Assembly (NCBI RefSeq): GCF_019802345.1
Contig: NZ_JAINDZ010000038.1
Span: 1 to 44,175, forward strand
Length of the DNA stretch: 44,175 nt
Direction: 5' to 3'
Origin: Methylosinus sp. Sm6
GTDB taxonomy: Bacteria; Pseudomonadota; Alphaproteobacteria; Rhizobiales; Beijerinckiaceae
Of this stretch, positions 8,003-16,874 are shown one piece after another. The notes under the pieces are model-generated. The model was not told the origin of the DNA. It was given only the letters and a program-made list of their open reading frames with translations, and did not search any database. The first letter of the stretch is position 1; each line of letters begins with the position of its first letter. Both the position numbers and the translations under genes were made by a program.

Positions 8003-9208
8003 GTCAGCGATCCTTTCGATACGCTTCAATGAAGCGCTGGCTAGATCGTATTCAAAGTCGACGATGGTCCTGTCCTCGATCCTGTGAACAACCTCGTCGA
8101 TGACCGGCAAGGGAACGAGGAACCATTCCTGCGGCCTCACCGGTTTCTCGAAGCGATCTTTCAATTCGAGGTCGAGGCGCGCCGCCGAAAAGAAGCGGTG
8201 GATGAGATTCTCCAGCCTCGACCTGTTGATATGGAAGAGCCTGTATGTCGCGACGACCTCGACGCCGGCCATCAGGAATGTCGGATCAACCTCGGCATTC
8301 GAGATCCTCTTCTCGACGTCGTTGCCGGTAACGCCGATCTTATGCAGCACCGCGCGCTTGGAGGCGATCCCCGGATCGCTCGATTTGCTGCGGAGCACGT
8401 AGATCGTTCCGCTCTCGTCGCCCGACGGTAATTCCGGGGCATCATCGTCGTCATCCTCGTCGAAGAGCGGGCCGGCTCCCGGGGCGGTGACGCGGCGCCC
8501 AGCCCCGTCCTTATAGAGCGCACGTTGGAACGAGCGCATGAGCCCGTGACTCTCCGTTTTATTATCGAAAATGACGCGCAGCTTGGCGTTGCGGCGGTCC
8601 TGCTCGGTGAGGAACTCCTCGCCGATCTTCGCGACGTAGGCCATCTGTCCGCCGAGGACGAAGAACTCGCCTTCCTTGATCTCGGCATCGCGCTTGAAGC
8701 GTCTGGTCCGTCGGGAGCCCTGGTCCAGATCCTTCTTCACCCGCTCGAACAATGCCTTGACCTCGTCAAAGTCGGCGCACGGCGTCCGTCTCGCGACCTC
8801 CTCGGCGGCATTGATCTCGACGTACGGCTTCACGTGCTTGAGTGTTGTGATGCTGTCGGGCTGGTCCTCGATCTCCAACTCCGCCAGAAGCGCCTCGTCG
8901 TCCTCGAGTTCGGGCGCCTGATCGGTATCCACGCCGCCGGAGAGAAGTCCGAACTCGTCGAGCAGGGCGAGGAGGGCGTGGAACTCGCCCTGATCGCGTA
9001 GACGGTCGAGACGTACGGCGTAGAGGCGCTCGAAGATGTCGCGATCCTCGCCATGTGACGGGCGCCTTCCGTGCTCCCTTACGAAGCGAACGATGTCCTC
9101 GAAGCCTGCGATGACGCGTTCCTGAAGGGGCGTGTACGCGCCAACCTCTTTCTCCTCGTCCGATATTTCGAGGGCCGCGAGCAGCTCATCGTCGTCCATG
9201 TCATGCAT
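7997..9208 (-). CDS. GIY-YIG nuclease (T5orf172-like), end of the methyltransferase-helicase operon
   Basis: Probable DNA endonuclease of a multi-gene restriction-like system (403 residues). Residues about 265-355 show the T5orf172/GIY-YIG layout: TIYVLRSKSSD (first strand, 'YVL'), then HKIGVTGNDVEKRISNAE ('KIG' with the conserved R in KRI) and a later glutamate-bearing helix in SRLENLIHRFF. The N-terminal 230 residues are charged and helical (HGRRPSHGEDRDIFERLYAVRLDRLR) and may bind the helicase or DNA. The start at 9208 overlaps the helicase stop by eight bases; the frame also offers ATGs at 9232 and 9199. It is the last of three overlapping genes and the only clear nuclease among them. Confidence 0.82.
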   Translation of the reverse strand: MHDMDDDELLAALEISDEEKEVGAYTPLQERVIAGFEDIVRFVREHGRRPSHGEDRDIFERLYAVRLDRLRDQGEFHALLALLDEFGLLSGGVDTDQAPELEDDEALLAELEIEDQPDSITTLKHVKPYVEINAAEEVARRTPCADFDEVKALFERVKKDLDQGSRRTRRFKRDAEIKEGEFFVLGGQMAYVAKIGEEFLTEQDRRNAKLRVIFDNKTESHGLMRSFQRALYKDGAGRRVTAPGAGPLFDEDDDDDAPELPSGDESGTIYVLRSKSSDPGIASKRAVLHKIGVTGNDVEKRISNAEVDPTFLMAGVEVVATYRLFHINRSRLENLIHRFFSAARLDLELKDRFEKPVRPQEWFLVPLPVIDEVVHRIEDRTIVDFEYDLASASLKRIERIADL

Positions 9209-11282
9209 CGGTGGACTCGGCTTTCTTCGCATCGGCCATCATTTTCGCGAACGCCAGTCTGCCCTCGGCCAGCTTCTTCTCCCAGGCATCCTGCGACGAG
9301 AGTTCCGGCCAACGATTGCGTTCGTTTTTGAACCGAACGGCGCGCTTGGCGAGGTCGCGCGCCTCTTCGAGCGGCAGCTTGATCTTCCTGGCCGCGATGA
9401 TCTCCTCGACCTGTTTGAGACTGTGCTCGCTCATGCGCTTCGAGAGGATCGAGTATGCCGTCTGGAAGGGGTTGATGCTGTCGATCAGATCGATGTCCAG
9501 ATCGCGAACGTTGACGAACTGCCGCACCCCCTGGAGTAGCGCAAGGTTGGCTTTGGGTTCCCCGTCGCCTCGGCTTGCCGCATTCGCCTCTATCGCCTTG
9601 GCCTGCTGCGTCAGATTCAGCGCCGCGACGGCGTGCTGGCGGACCGCCTCCTGATCGCCGTCGTCCAGTTCGGGATATCGCTCGCGCACGATGGCGCCCA
9701 TCCGCAACTGCGTCAGCTCCTCGGGAATGGTGCCCTCCCGGTCGAACATCCCGCGCTCCGCAGTGCGCTTGTCCTGGACGAAGGCGGCGATAACCTCGTT
9801 GATGTCCTCGGCGCAGATGCGCGTCGCCTCGGGGCTCTGCGGCATCGTCAGCCCCTTTATCTCGATGTGGATCTCGCCGGTCTGCTCGTTGAAGCCGACG
9901 TTCGGAGCGTTCTCCTTATAGCCTCCCTCGCCGTAGTCGTATCCCTCCTGCGGGCCGGCGTCTTTGGGCGTGAAATTGTAGCGGGGCGCCATTACCTGCT
10001 CCATCAGCAGGCTGGCTGCGATCGCTTTCAGAGTGTCGTTGATGGCCCCGGCGACGGCCTCTTCCGAGGCGTCTGGCTCGGCGATCAGGTTGGTGAAGCG
10101 CGCAGTGGATTTCCCCGGCGCATCGCGGGTCGCTCTGCCGATGATCTGGATGATCTCGGTGAGACTGGCCCGGTAGCCGACCGTCAGCGCATGCTCGCAC
10201 CAGATCCAGTCGAAGCCTTCCTTGGCCATGCCGAGGGCGATGATGATGTCGACGTGGCCGCGGTTGTCGCGCTGCGCGGGATCCTTCAGGGCGCCGATGA
10301 CCCTGTCGCGCTTGGCGGGATCGTCCTCGACGAGATCCGCGACTTTCAGGATGCCGCCGTCGGGACGCTTGATCAGGTGGAATCCCGTGGACGGATCTTC
10401 TCCCTGCCATTCGCCCAGCGCGTGCATGATCTCGTTGGCCTCCTCGATCTTTCCACGCATCGTGCTCTCGCGCGAATTGACGTTGGGGATGTGCACGATC
10501 GTCTTCAGCGACGGGTCGAGCACCGCCATGATCGAGTCGAGATAGCTGCCCGAATAAAAGAAATATCCGAGGTCCAAGCTCTTCAGATGTTCGTAGCCAT
10601 TTAGCTGCTCATAATAGGTGTAGGTGACCGGCACGAATTTGGCTTCGTCTTCCGGCGCGAGGACGGGCACGGCGTCACCACGGAAATAGGATCCCGTCAT
10701 TGCGACGACGTGGACCTTGTCGCGCGCGATGATGTCGCGGAGCTGCGCGCCGAGCCGGTTGCTCTGGTCGGCGCTGACGTGGTGGAACTCGTCAATGGCG
10801 ATCAGACAGCCGTCGAATGCCTCCATGCCCAGGTCCTCGATGGCGAAGCGGAACGTCGCGTGGGTGCAGACGAGGATATTGTCTTCGCTCTTTAGGAAGT
10901 CACCGACCGCCTTGACCTTCGACGGCGCGACCTTGCCGTTGTCGTCGCCCGGCGCGTTGCAAAGGTTCCACTTCGGCGCCACCGTCCAATCCCAATAGAA
11001 CCCGTATTTCGAGAGCGGCTCGTCAGCGAAACTGCCCCCGATGGATCGCTCAGGAACCGCAATGATGGCCTTTCGGATTCCTTGATTGTTGAGCTTGTCC
11101 AAGGCGAGGAACATCAGCGCGCGGCTCTTGCCCGACGCTGGCGGCGATTTGATCAGCAGATACTGCTCGCCGCGCTTCTCGTATGCGCGCTCCTGCATGA
11201 CGCGCATGCCGAGTTCGTTGGCCTTCTTCGACGCGCCCGTGCGCGCTGCTTGCATAGAGACGGAGGGAAGGGAAGCGGTCAT
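9201..11282 (-). CDS. SF2 DEAD/DEAH-type helicase of the restriction-like operon
   Basis: ATP-dependent DNA translocase/helicase of 693 residues. Motif I is SPPASGKSRALMF (about residue 45), motif II is the DExH box IDEFHH (about 164), motif III is AMTGSYF, and motif VI is QIIGRATRDAPGK (about 384). The pattern is closest to the helicases of type I and type III restriction enzymes and to the SF2 subunits of defence systems. The C-terminal third (residues about 480-690) is a helical accessory region rich in charged residues. It overlaps the methyltransferase gene by four bases (ATGA) and the nuclease gene at its 3' end, so all three products are likely made together and may form one complex. 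Confidence 0.9.
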   Translation of the reverse strand: MTASLPSVSMQAARTGASKKANELGMRVMQERAYEKRGEQYLLIKSPPASGKSRALMFLALDKLNNQGIRKAIIAVPERSIGGSFADEPLSKYGFYWDWTVAPKWNLCNAPGDDNGKVAPSKVKAVGDFLKSEDNILVCTHATFRFAIEDLGMEAFDGCLIAIDEFHHVSADQSNRLGAQLRDIIARDKVHVVAMTGSYFRGDAVPVLAPEDEAKFVPVTYTYYEQLNGYEHLKSLDLGYFFYSGSYLDSIMAVLDPSLKTIVHIPNVNSRESTMRGKIEEANEIMHALGEWQGEDPSTGFHLIKRPDGGILKVADLVEDDPAKRDRVIGALKDPAQRDNRGHVDIIIALGMAKEGFDWIWCEHALTVGYRASLTEIIQIIGRATRDAPGKSTARFTNLIAEPDASEEAVAGAINDTLKAIAASLLMEQVMAPRYNFTPKDAGPQEGYDYGEGGYKENAPNVGFNEQTGEIHIEIKGLTMPQSPEATRICAEDINEVIAAFVQDKRTAERGMFDREGTIPEELTQLRMGAIVRERYPELDDGDQEAVRQHAVAALNLTQQAKAIEANAASRGDGEPKANLALLQGVRQFVNVRDLDIDLIDSINPFQTAYSILSKRMSEHSLKQVEEIIAARKIKLPLEEARDLAKRAVRFKNERNRWPELSSQDAWEKKLAEGRLAFAKMMADAKKAESTDA

Positions 11283-14059
11283 GAATTCGCCTTCGATTTC
11301 TTCGCCGCCTTGGCCTTCGGGGAGCCCGCCCCCTGCGCCGCGGTCATTTTGGTGTAAAGATCAAACAGCTTTTCGAGTCGTTCCGTGTCGTTCTTGAAGC
11401 GGCGCCCGATGTAGATGCGCTCGAGCGTCTCATCGTTCTTCTCATGCGCTCTTCGCAGATCCTCGGGCATCGTCTCGGGATCGTAGAGGTCGGCGATGGT
11501 GGCCGGGAAATGGTTCTCGCGGGCGAGCAGGATGTCCTCGGCGCAGCGCGTCAGGTCGGCCTTGTTTTTCTCGGTGAGCATAGGGACTGGAAAGGTATTC
11601 CAGCCGATTTTGTTGCCATACGAGAAGCGCATTTCAAGTCGCGAGCAAACTGTAGCGATCCATATCAAGTGCAAACGAGACGCTAGTATAGCCATATTCC
11701 ACAAAGGCTCATCGTAAATTGCAAAGCATTTGTCGCCAATGACAGGGCCTCTCTCGAAGAAATCAACAGGAAGGTATGGCCTATTCTCGGATGATACCCT
11801 AGGAACGATAATTGCCCTTTCCCCGCCCGAGGCGGAAAGTTGTACAAATTTATGAGGTTGCGAGGCATGAGCTCTAGTAGACGGTGCTTTACTGCTTGAG
11901 CGGAAGGTTCTGACTTTGTCTAAAATTTGGCCTACCATTGGGTAGTTTTTTGCTTCTTCGACTTCTGCTTCCTCCAACCAAAGGCAAGCGCGTGGCCTGG
12001 AATGAATAATCTCTTCCGATCCGAAAAATTTTCTAATAAAATGTCGGGGGACAGCATGACGCTCGAAAAGCAGTCGCGCCCGATCCAACGACATGATCAA
12101 GTTGCCGCCGTCTTTAGCCATGTTCCCCAGATACATTATACCAAGTTCGGAAATTGGAGAGTTACGCTGAGTGACAACCGCCGTCGAACCCGGAATTAAA
12201 TAGGGGCCAATCACATCGACACGGCGGGCTTCAGAGCCGGAGAATATTATAGCCCCTCGTTCGTCCTTCGACAGTCCAACAATAACTACGGTAACGCCCG
12301 CATTATCGCTTGCGAGATTGGACCATTTGAAGGAGGTGTGCGCGAAAACTATTTTCATTCCTGCTTTAAACAGAAGGGGCCAAAGGAGCGCAACTTGCTC
12401 ACCTTGACAAATAGAATTCGTAGCAACAAAAGCTGCAGATGCTCTGGTCGAATTGCAGAAATGAGATGCCTTTATGAACCAATTAGCAACATAGTCTAAC
12501 GATGCATATGAGCCTGTATAAGCAGCAAAAACGTGCTCAGTATCGCTCCGCTCGTCATTTTCTTTCTTGTTGCGTCCTTTGTAAGGCGGATTCCCGCAAA
12601 TATAAGTTTCCCCGCCTTCGTTCTCGAAATCGATCTGCGCCTGGTCGAGCGGCGTATGAAATAGGTCGTCGGCATGGTGCTTCACCCCTGTCCCGGTGGG
12701 AGGGCAGATGCTCTGCCAGTCGAGGCGCAGCGCGTTGCCGCAGGTGATCCAGTTCTGCGCGTCGAGCGGCAGGAACTCGGCCAAAGCCTCTTTCTGGCCG
12801 CGATAGAGGACGTCGCATTGGTATTCGGCGATGATGAGGGCCAGCCGTGCGATCTCCGCGGGGAAGTCGCGCAGCTCGATACCGCGGAAATTGGTGAGCG
12901 GGATGTCGCTCTTGCGTCCCTCTTCGCCTCGCTGGCGGTTGATCTCTGCCTCGATCGCCCGCATCTCTTTGTAGGAAATGACGAGAAAGTTGCCCGAGCC
13001 GCATGCCGGATCGAACACGCGAATCCTCGAGATGCGCTTGCGGAGGTTCAGCAACATGCGTGGATTGTCGCCGGCCTCCTCGAGCTTCGCCCGCAGGTCA
13101 TCCAGGAAGAGCGGATTGAGCACCTTCAGGATGTTGGGCACGCTGGTGTAGTGCATGCCGAGCGCGCCGCGCTCTTCGTCGTCGGCGACGGCCTGGATCA
13201 TCGACCCGAAGATATCGGGGTTGATCTTCTTCCAGTCCAAGTTGCCGATGTGAAGGAGATAGGACCGTGCGATGCGGCTGAATCGGGGAACGTCGGTGTC
13301 GCCCGAAAATAGGCCGCCGTTCACATAGGGGAAGGCGTCGGCCCAGCGCGGAACCCGGGCGCTCTCACGCTCCGCCGTCTTCGTATTCATGGCGCGGAAC
13401 AGCTCGCAGATCACCTCGTGGGTGTTGGACGAATCCTTCTCGCTCATCGTCTCGATCGTGGAGGTGAACAGCCTCTCCCGGCAGAAGATGTCCGTGTCCT
13501 CCGCGAAGAAGCAGAATATCAGCCGCGCCATGAAGTGGTTCATGTCATGGCGGCGTTTGGCGGCCCCCCATTCGGGATTGTCCTTCAGCAGTTCGACATA
13601 CAGCTTGTTCAGGCGACTGGTGGCCCGGATGTCGAACGAGCTTTCGCGGATCTGCTTGACGGTTGTGATCCCCGCGAGCGGCAGGAAGAAGCCGAAATGG
13701 TTGGGGAAATCCGAATAGTCGCAGGCGACGGTCTCGCCCGTGTTCAGATCCTCTGCCTGGAAGTCGGCGCCGTCGGTCGCGAGGATGAACTTGACCTTCG
13801 CAGATGCAGTCTTTGGGCTGTTCCTGAGCGCCGTTAGCATCGCGCCGACTTTGCCGTCCGTGCAGGCCGCGAGATGGATGTTGTTGCGCTGAAGAACGCC
13901 TCCCGTGACGTCCGAGGCATTGGACGAGCCGCTGCGGAGCCGCTTGAGCGTCGTCTCCTTGTTGCCGAAGGCGGCAAGGAAAGCGTATGGGAATTCAATG
14001 GGGTCGAACGGAGCGGCGGCAAGCGTCGAGACGGCTTCCTCGATTTCTACAGCATTCAT
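11279..14059 (-). CDS. MmeI-like N6-adenine DNA methyltransferase without nuclease domain
   Basis: Protein of 926 residues related to the methyltransferase part of MmeI-type IIG enzymes. Residues about 160-320 form the helical spacer (LNKLYVELLKDNPEWG...LIFCFFAEDTDIF). Motif I is VFDPACGSGNFLVISY (about 340-355) and motif IV is GNPPYKGR (about 485), the N6-adenine NPPY form. Residues about 500-820 should be the target-recognition domain. MmeI itself has an N-terminal PD-(D/E)XK nuclease; I see no such catalytic set in residues 1-150, so cutting would depend on the GIY-YIG gene of the same operon. The half after NPPY is clearly AT-richer than the rest, which suggests a swapped recognition domain. 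The start codon overlaps the stop of a small upstream cistron (ATGA). Confidence 0.9.
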   Translation of the reverse strand: MNAVEIEEAVSTLAAAPFDPIEFPYAFLAAFGNKETTLKRLRSGSSNASDVTGGVLQRNNIHLAACTDGKVGAMLTALRNSPKTASAKVKFILATDGADFQAEDLNTGETVACDYSDFPNHFGFFLPLAGITTVKQIRESSFDIRATSRLNKLYVELLKDNPEWGAAKRRHDMNHFMARLIFCFFAEDTDIFCRERLFTSTIETMSEKDSSNTHEVICELFRAMNTKTAERESARVPRWADAFPYVNGGLFSGDTDVPRFSRIARSYLLHIGNLDWKKINPDIFGSMIQAVADDEERGALGMHYTSVPNILKVLNPLFLDDLRAKLEEAGDNPRMLLNLRKRISRIRVFDPACGSGNFLVISYKEMRAIEAEINRQRGEEGRKSDIPLTNFRGIELRDFPAEIARLALIIAEYQCDVLYRGQKEALAEFLPLDAQNWITCGNALRLDWQSICPPTGTGVKHHADDLFHTPLDQAQIDFENEGGETYICGNPPYKGRNKKENDERSDTEHVFAAYTGSYASLDYVANWFIKASHFCNSTRASAAFVATNSICQGEQVALLWPLLFKAGMKIVFAHTSFKWSNLASDNAGVTVVIVGLSKDERGAIIFSGSEARRVDVIGPYLIPGSTAVVTQRNSPISELGIMYLGNMAKDGGNLIMSLDRARLLFERHAVPRHFIRKFFGSEEIIHSRPRACLWLEEAEVEEAKNYPMVGQILDKVRTFRSSSKAPSTRAHASQPHKFVQLSASGGERAIIVPRVSSENRPYLPVDFFERGPVIGDKCFAIYDEPLWNMAILASRLHLIWIATVCSRLEMRFSYGNKIGWNTFPVPMLTEKNKADLTRCAEDILLARENHFPATIADLYDPETMPEDLRRAHEKNDETLERIYIGRRFKNDTERLEKLFDLYTKMTAAQGAGSPKAKAAKKSKANS

Positions 14060-14180
14060 TTTTTCGAATCCGCGGGCTCAGTCCCGATTGGAATCGCCAC
14101 CGGCTCGCGACCTTTGTCAATGCCTCGGATGGGTCGAGATTGGTGCCCCACACCGCTCGGCGCCATGACCCGCGACAACC

Positions 14181-15453
14181 CACGGCTGTCCGGCACAAAA
14201 ATTGGTTGTACTAGCGCATGACATTGATTCTAATCCGGTCCTGAGTTTGGCGACTCGTCGGGACACGGATCGGAGATCAACGTCATGCGCCACAAAAATA
14301 CAGTTTTCCACGATCTGCTCAAACTGGTTCCGTGGAACACCTTCGATGCGCTGGTCGCTCGACATGGCGCCGACGACCTCGTTCGCAGCTTCACGACGCG
14401 CCACCAGCTCATCGCGCTGCTCTACGCGCAGTTTTCCGGCGCCGAGTCGCTGCGCGCCATCGAGACCGCGATGGGGAGCCATCAGGCGCGGCTCTACCAT
14501 CTCGGCGGCAAGGCTCCCGCCCGCTCGACCTTCGCCGACGCCAACGGCAGCCGCTGCCCGCTGGTCTTCACGGGGCTGCTCGAGCATATGCTGGCGCAGG
14601 CCGACCGCAAGACGCGGCGCGAGATGAAGGACGTCGTGCGCCTCATCGATTCGACCAGCCTGCATCTGGCCGGCGTCGGCTGCGAATGGGCGCGGTTCTC
14701 CGCAGACGTCTGCGGCGCCAAGGCGCATGTGATCTTCGATCCCGACCTCGGGCGCCCGGTCTATCATTCGCTCACGGCGGCCAAGATCAACGACATCACG
14801 GCGGCGAAGGAGATGCCGATCGAGGCCGGCGCCACCTATGTGTTCGATCTCGGCTATTACGATTATGAGTGGTGGGCGCGGCTGGACGCGGCCGGTTGCC
14901 GCATCGTCACGCGCTTCAAGACCAACACGCCGCTTTGCGCGGCGAAGGATTTGCCGCTGGCGCCGGGAACTCGGGTCATGAGCGACCGGATCGGCTTTCT
15001 GCCCGCTCGTCAGGCGAAGGCGCGCAAAAATCCGATGGCCGACGCCGTGCGCGAGATCGTGGTCGTGACGGACACCGGCAAGACACTGCGTCTGCTCAGC
15101 AATGATCTCGACGCGCCGGCGGACGAGATCGCCGACATCTACAAGCGCCGATGGCTCATCGAGCTGTTCTTTCGCTTGATGAAACAGACGCTTCGTATCA
15201 AGCGGCTGATGGGCCGCTCGCAAAACGCGGTGCGCATCCAGCTTGCGGCCGCGCTCATCGCTCATCTGCTGCTGCGCCTCGCCCAAAGCATCGAAAAGAG
15301 TAGCCGCGGCTTCCTCGACCTCGCAAGACTCGTGAAAGCCAACCTCATGCATCGCAAGAGCATCGTCGACATGCGCGCGCCGCCGCCCCGACACTATCAA
15401 TATCCTCCCCAATACGAACTGTTACTATGCTCAGCTTGAACCGGACAGCCGTG
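14181..15453 (+). mobile_element. Complete IS4-family insertion sequence, 1273 bp
   Basis: Perfect 13-bp terminal inverted repeats: CACGGCTGTCCGG at 14181-14193 and CCGGACAGCCGTG at 15441-15453. Both sides are flanked by the 9-bp direct repeat GCGACAACC (14172-14180 and 15454-15462), which is the target-site duplication. One intact transposase gene fills the element. The perfect repeats and intact frame indicate a recent insertion. It sits inside a small gene that leads the methyltransferase-helicase-nuclease operon. Confidence 0.93.
14285..15439 (+). CDS. IS4-family DDE transposase
   Basis: Transposase of 384 residues. The N-terminus (FHDLLKLVPWNTFDALVARHGADD) is the DUF4372-type domain that precedes many IS4 catalytic cores. 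The DDE residues appear as the first aspartate in RLIDSTSLHL (about 120), the second in YVFDLGYYDY (about 185), and the glutamate in the YREK-like stretch YKRRWLIELFFRLMKQTL (about 290), which is the IS4 signature region. The frame is intact and ends just inside the right inverted repeat. It catalyses cut-and-paste transposition of its own element. Confidence 0.93.
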   Translation: MRHKNTVFHDLLKLVPWNTFDALVARHGADDLVRSFTTRHQLIALLYAQFSGAESLRAIETAMGSHQARLYHLGGKAPARSTFADANGSRCPLVFTGLLEHMLAQADRKTRREMKDVVRLIDSTSLHLAGVGCEWARFSADVCGAKAHVIFDPDLGRPVYHSLTAAKINDITAAKEMPIEAGATYVFDLGYYDYEWWARLDAAGCRIVTRFKTNTPLCAAKDLPLAPGTRVMSDRIGFLPARQAKARKNPMADAVREIVVVTDTGKTLRLLSNDLDAPADEIADIYKRRWLIELFFRLMKQTLRIKRLMGRSQNAVRIQLAAALIAHLLLRLAQSIEKSSRGFLDLARLVKANLMHRKSIVDMRAPPPRHYQYPPQYELLLCSA

Positions 15454-15510
15454 GCGACAACCCGGCCATCAATTCGTCGGCCATCGCCGTTCCGGCGACT
15501 TTGAGAGTGG

Positions 15511-15525
15511 TATCCACAGGGGATA
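15511..15525. promoter_or_regulatory. Possible operator between the divergent genes
   Basis: TATCC-N5-GGATA inverted repeat just upstream of the interrupted small cistron, next to an AT-rich stretch (15560-15600). This region probably holds the promoter of the methyltransferase operon and of the rightward 85-residue gene. Weak evidence. Confidence 0.25.
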
Positions 15526-15718
15526 TACTACTTAACGCTCCCGAAGCAGCCCCTTGAAATACAAGGCAATTTTTTATTACAATTGTTTAGATTAAGCTGC
15601 GATGAAGTATCTGTTGCTTGAATGCCGCCCCGGAATCTGCTCGACTACTTAATGTCGGAGCGCCACGATTCCTCCCCGACGCGCCGGCATCCTCCTCCTC
15701 GATACCCAGGAACGACAG

Positions 15719-15976
15719 ATGAAAGTTATTCTGATGTCGGAAGAGTCCGACGAGATTCTGAAACAGCCTCCCGAAACCGCCAAGGACGGCGGCTTCCAGG
15801 GGCTCCTCGTCAAATTGCAAAGGCAATTGAATCGCCTCACTGGCGAGCTGGAACTAACGCCGGACGATCTACGGCGCATTCCGAAATACGCCTTCGACTA
15901 CCGCAATGGCGGCTGGGAAAACCGGCTGCGCCGCGCGTTCGAGCGGGTCCTCGGACCGAAACTAGGACGCGCGTAG
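15719..15976 (+). CDS. Small conserved-looking protein convergent with the beta-class methyltransferase
   Basis: Hypothetical 85-residue protein, basic and soluble. It begins MKVILMSEESDEILKQPPET, then KDGGFQGLLVKLQRQLNRLTGELELTPDDLRRIPKYAFDYRNGGWENRLRRAF. AGGAAC lies six bases before the ATG. The composition and the regular helix-turn pattern look like a genuine gene. Its 3' end overlaps the 3' end of the methyltransferase gene by 15 bases, tail to tail. Small proteins of this kind occur beside restriction or methylation genes; the function is unknown. Confidence 0.7.
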   Translation: MKVILMSEESDEILKQPPETAKDGGFQGLLVKLQRQLNRLTGELELTPDDLRRIPKYAFDYRNGGWENRLRRAFERVLGPKLGRA

Positions 15977-16831
15977 GCGCTCCATGGCCGTGCCGGCGTA
16001 TTGCGGATCGATCTCGATCCCGACGCCGGCGCAGCCTAGCCGCTCGGCGGCGACCAGCGTCGATCCCGCGCCCAGGAACGGATCGAGGACCGTCGCCGCC
16101 GTCTTCCCGTGCAGGCGGATGCACCGCTCGGGAAGCTCGACCGGAAAGCCTGCGGGGTGGTCAAACTTCTGCGCCTTCGAGCGCACGGTCTTGTATGGGA
16201 TGAACCACACATTCCCGGCGCAGCGCTTGTCCCGGTCGTGCCCCCACCGCGCGATGTTGCTCTTATCCTTGAAAGGGACGCCGACGGCGAGGCGGTCGAG
16301 CCGCACGCTCCCGGTCTTCGTGAAGTGGAAGATCGACTCGTGGTTGTTGTTGAGGAAGCGCTGGCCGGCGATCGGCTTGAAGTGGCCGACGGAATCGTCG
16401 CCGATGCTGATCGACTTCACCCAGGTGAAATTGTTCTGAAGCGTGAACGCCTCGCGGAAGACGTTCGCGACGTCCATCGCAAGCCAGGGGTCGGCGTTCG
16501 TGCTGCCGACGTTGAGGAAGAAGGACCCGTCATCCTTCATCACGCGCTCGATCGCAGCGGCGATCCGTCTCAGCCACTCCAGATATTCCTCGCGCGGCCT
16601 CTTGTCGTCGTAGGACCGGTAGGCGACGCCGATGTTGTAAGGAGGCGACGTGACGACGACGTCGGTGCTTCCGGCCTCCATGCGCGCCAATTCATCCTCG
16701 CAGTCGCCGAGGACAATCTCCTGCCGTCCCACCATCCATGAGCGCGATCGGGCTTCCGCCTGACGAACCGCGCGATTACCATCAAGAACTTGCAACATCG
16801 ACGTCCAGCCGTTCAATTCGGAGTCAAGCAT
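15962..16831 (-). CDS. Beta-class site-specific DNA methyltransferase
   Basis: Modifies an exocyclic amino group of adenine or cytosine in DNA (289 residues). The catalytic motif IV is TSPPYNIGV (about residues 60-68). The SAM-binding motif I follows near the C-terminus as DPFLGAGSTLVAAERLG (about 245-262). This IV-before-I order defines the beta class. The TSPPYN form occurs in both N4-cytosine and N6-adenine enzymes, so the base is undecided. An internal ATG at 16735 (MVGRQEIVLGD) begins the conserved part and could be the true start. No restriction partner overlaps it, so it may be an orphan or an auxiliary of the neighbouring MmeI-like operon. Confidence 0.88.
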   Translation of the reverse strand: MLDSELNGWTSMLQVLDGNRAVRQAEARSRSWMVGRQEIVLGDCEDELARMEAGSTDVVVTSPPYNIGVAYRSYDDKRPREEYLEWLRRIAAAIERVMKDDGSFFLNVGSTNADPWLAMDVANVFREAFTLQNNFTWVKSISIGDDSVGHFKPIAGQRFLNNNHESIFHFTKTGSVRLDRLAVGVPFKDKSNIARWGHDRDKRCAGNVWFIPYKTVRSKAQKFDHPAGFPVELPERCIRLHGKTAATVLDPFLGAGSTLVAAERLGCAGVGIEIDPQYAGTAMERLRAS

Positions 16832-16874
16832 CTTACCGAATTCGCGGCAGGGTACAAGGCTTATGGTTAATCAA

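Larger units (their letters stand above)
14056..15517 (-). pseudogene. Small leading cistron split by the IS4-family element
   Basis: Removing the insertion sequence and one 9-bp duplication restores a minus-strand frame. It starts at ATG 15484 (MADELMAGLSRV...) or possibly GTG 15517 (VDTTLKVAGTAM...) and ends ...GTEPADSKK at TGA 14058-14056. The stop overlaps the methyltransferase start (ATGA), the same coupling as the other genes of the operon. The product would be about 48-59 residues. I recognise no family. It is now disrupted after about eleven to twenty codons. Confidence 0.55.

Noticed and set aside
11927-12747. Short plus-strand frames antisense to the AT-rich part of the methyltransferase
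   Set aside because: They lack ribosome-binding sites and recognisable motifs, while the minus-strand gene is continuous through the segment.
14117-15412. A 431-residue minus-strand frame across the insertion sequence
   Set aside because: It is a shadow of the IS4 transposase and shows no domain; the plus-strand gene has the DDE residues and lies between the inverted repeats.
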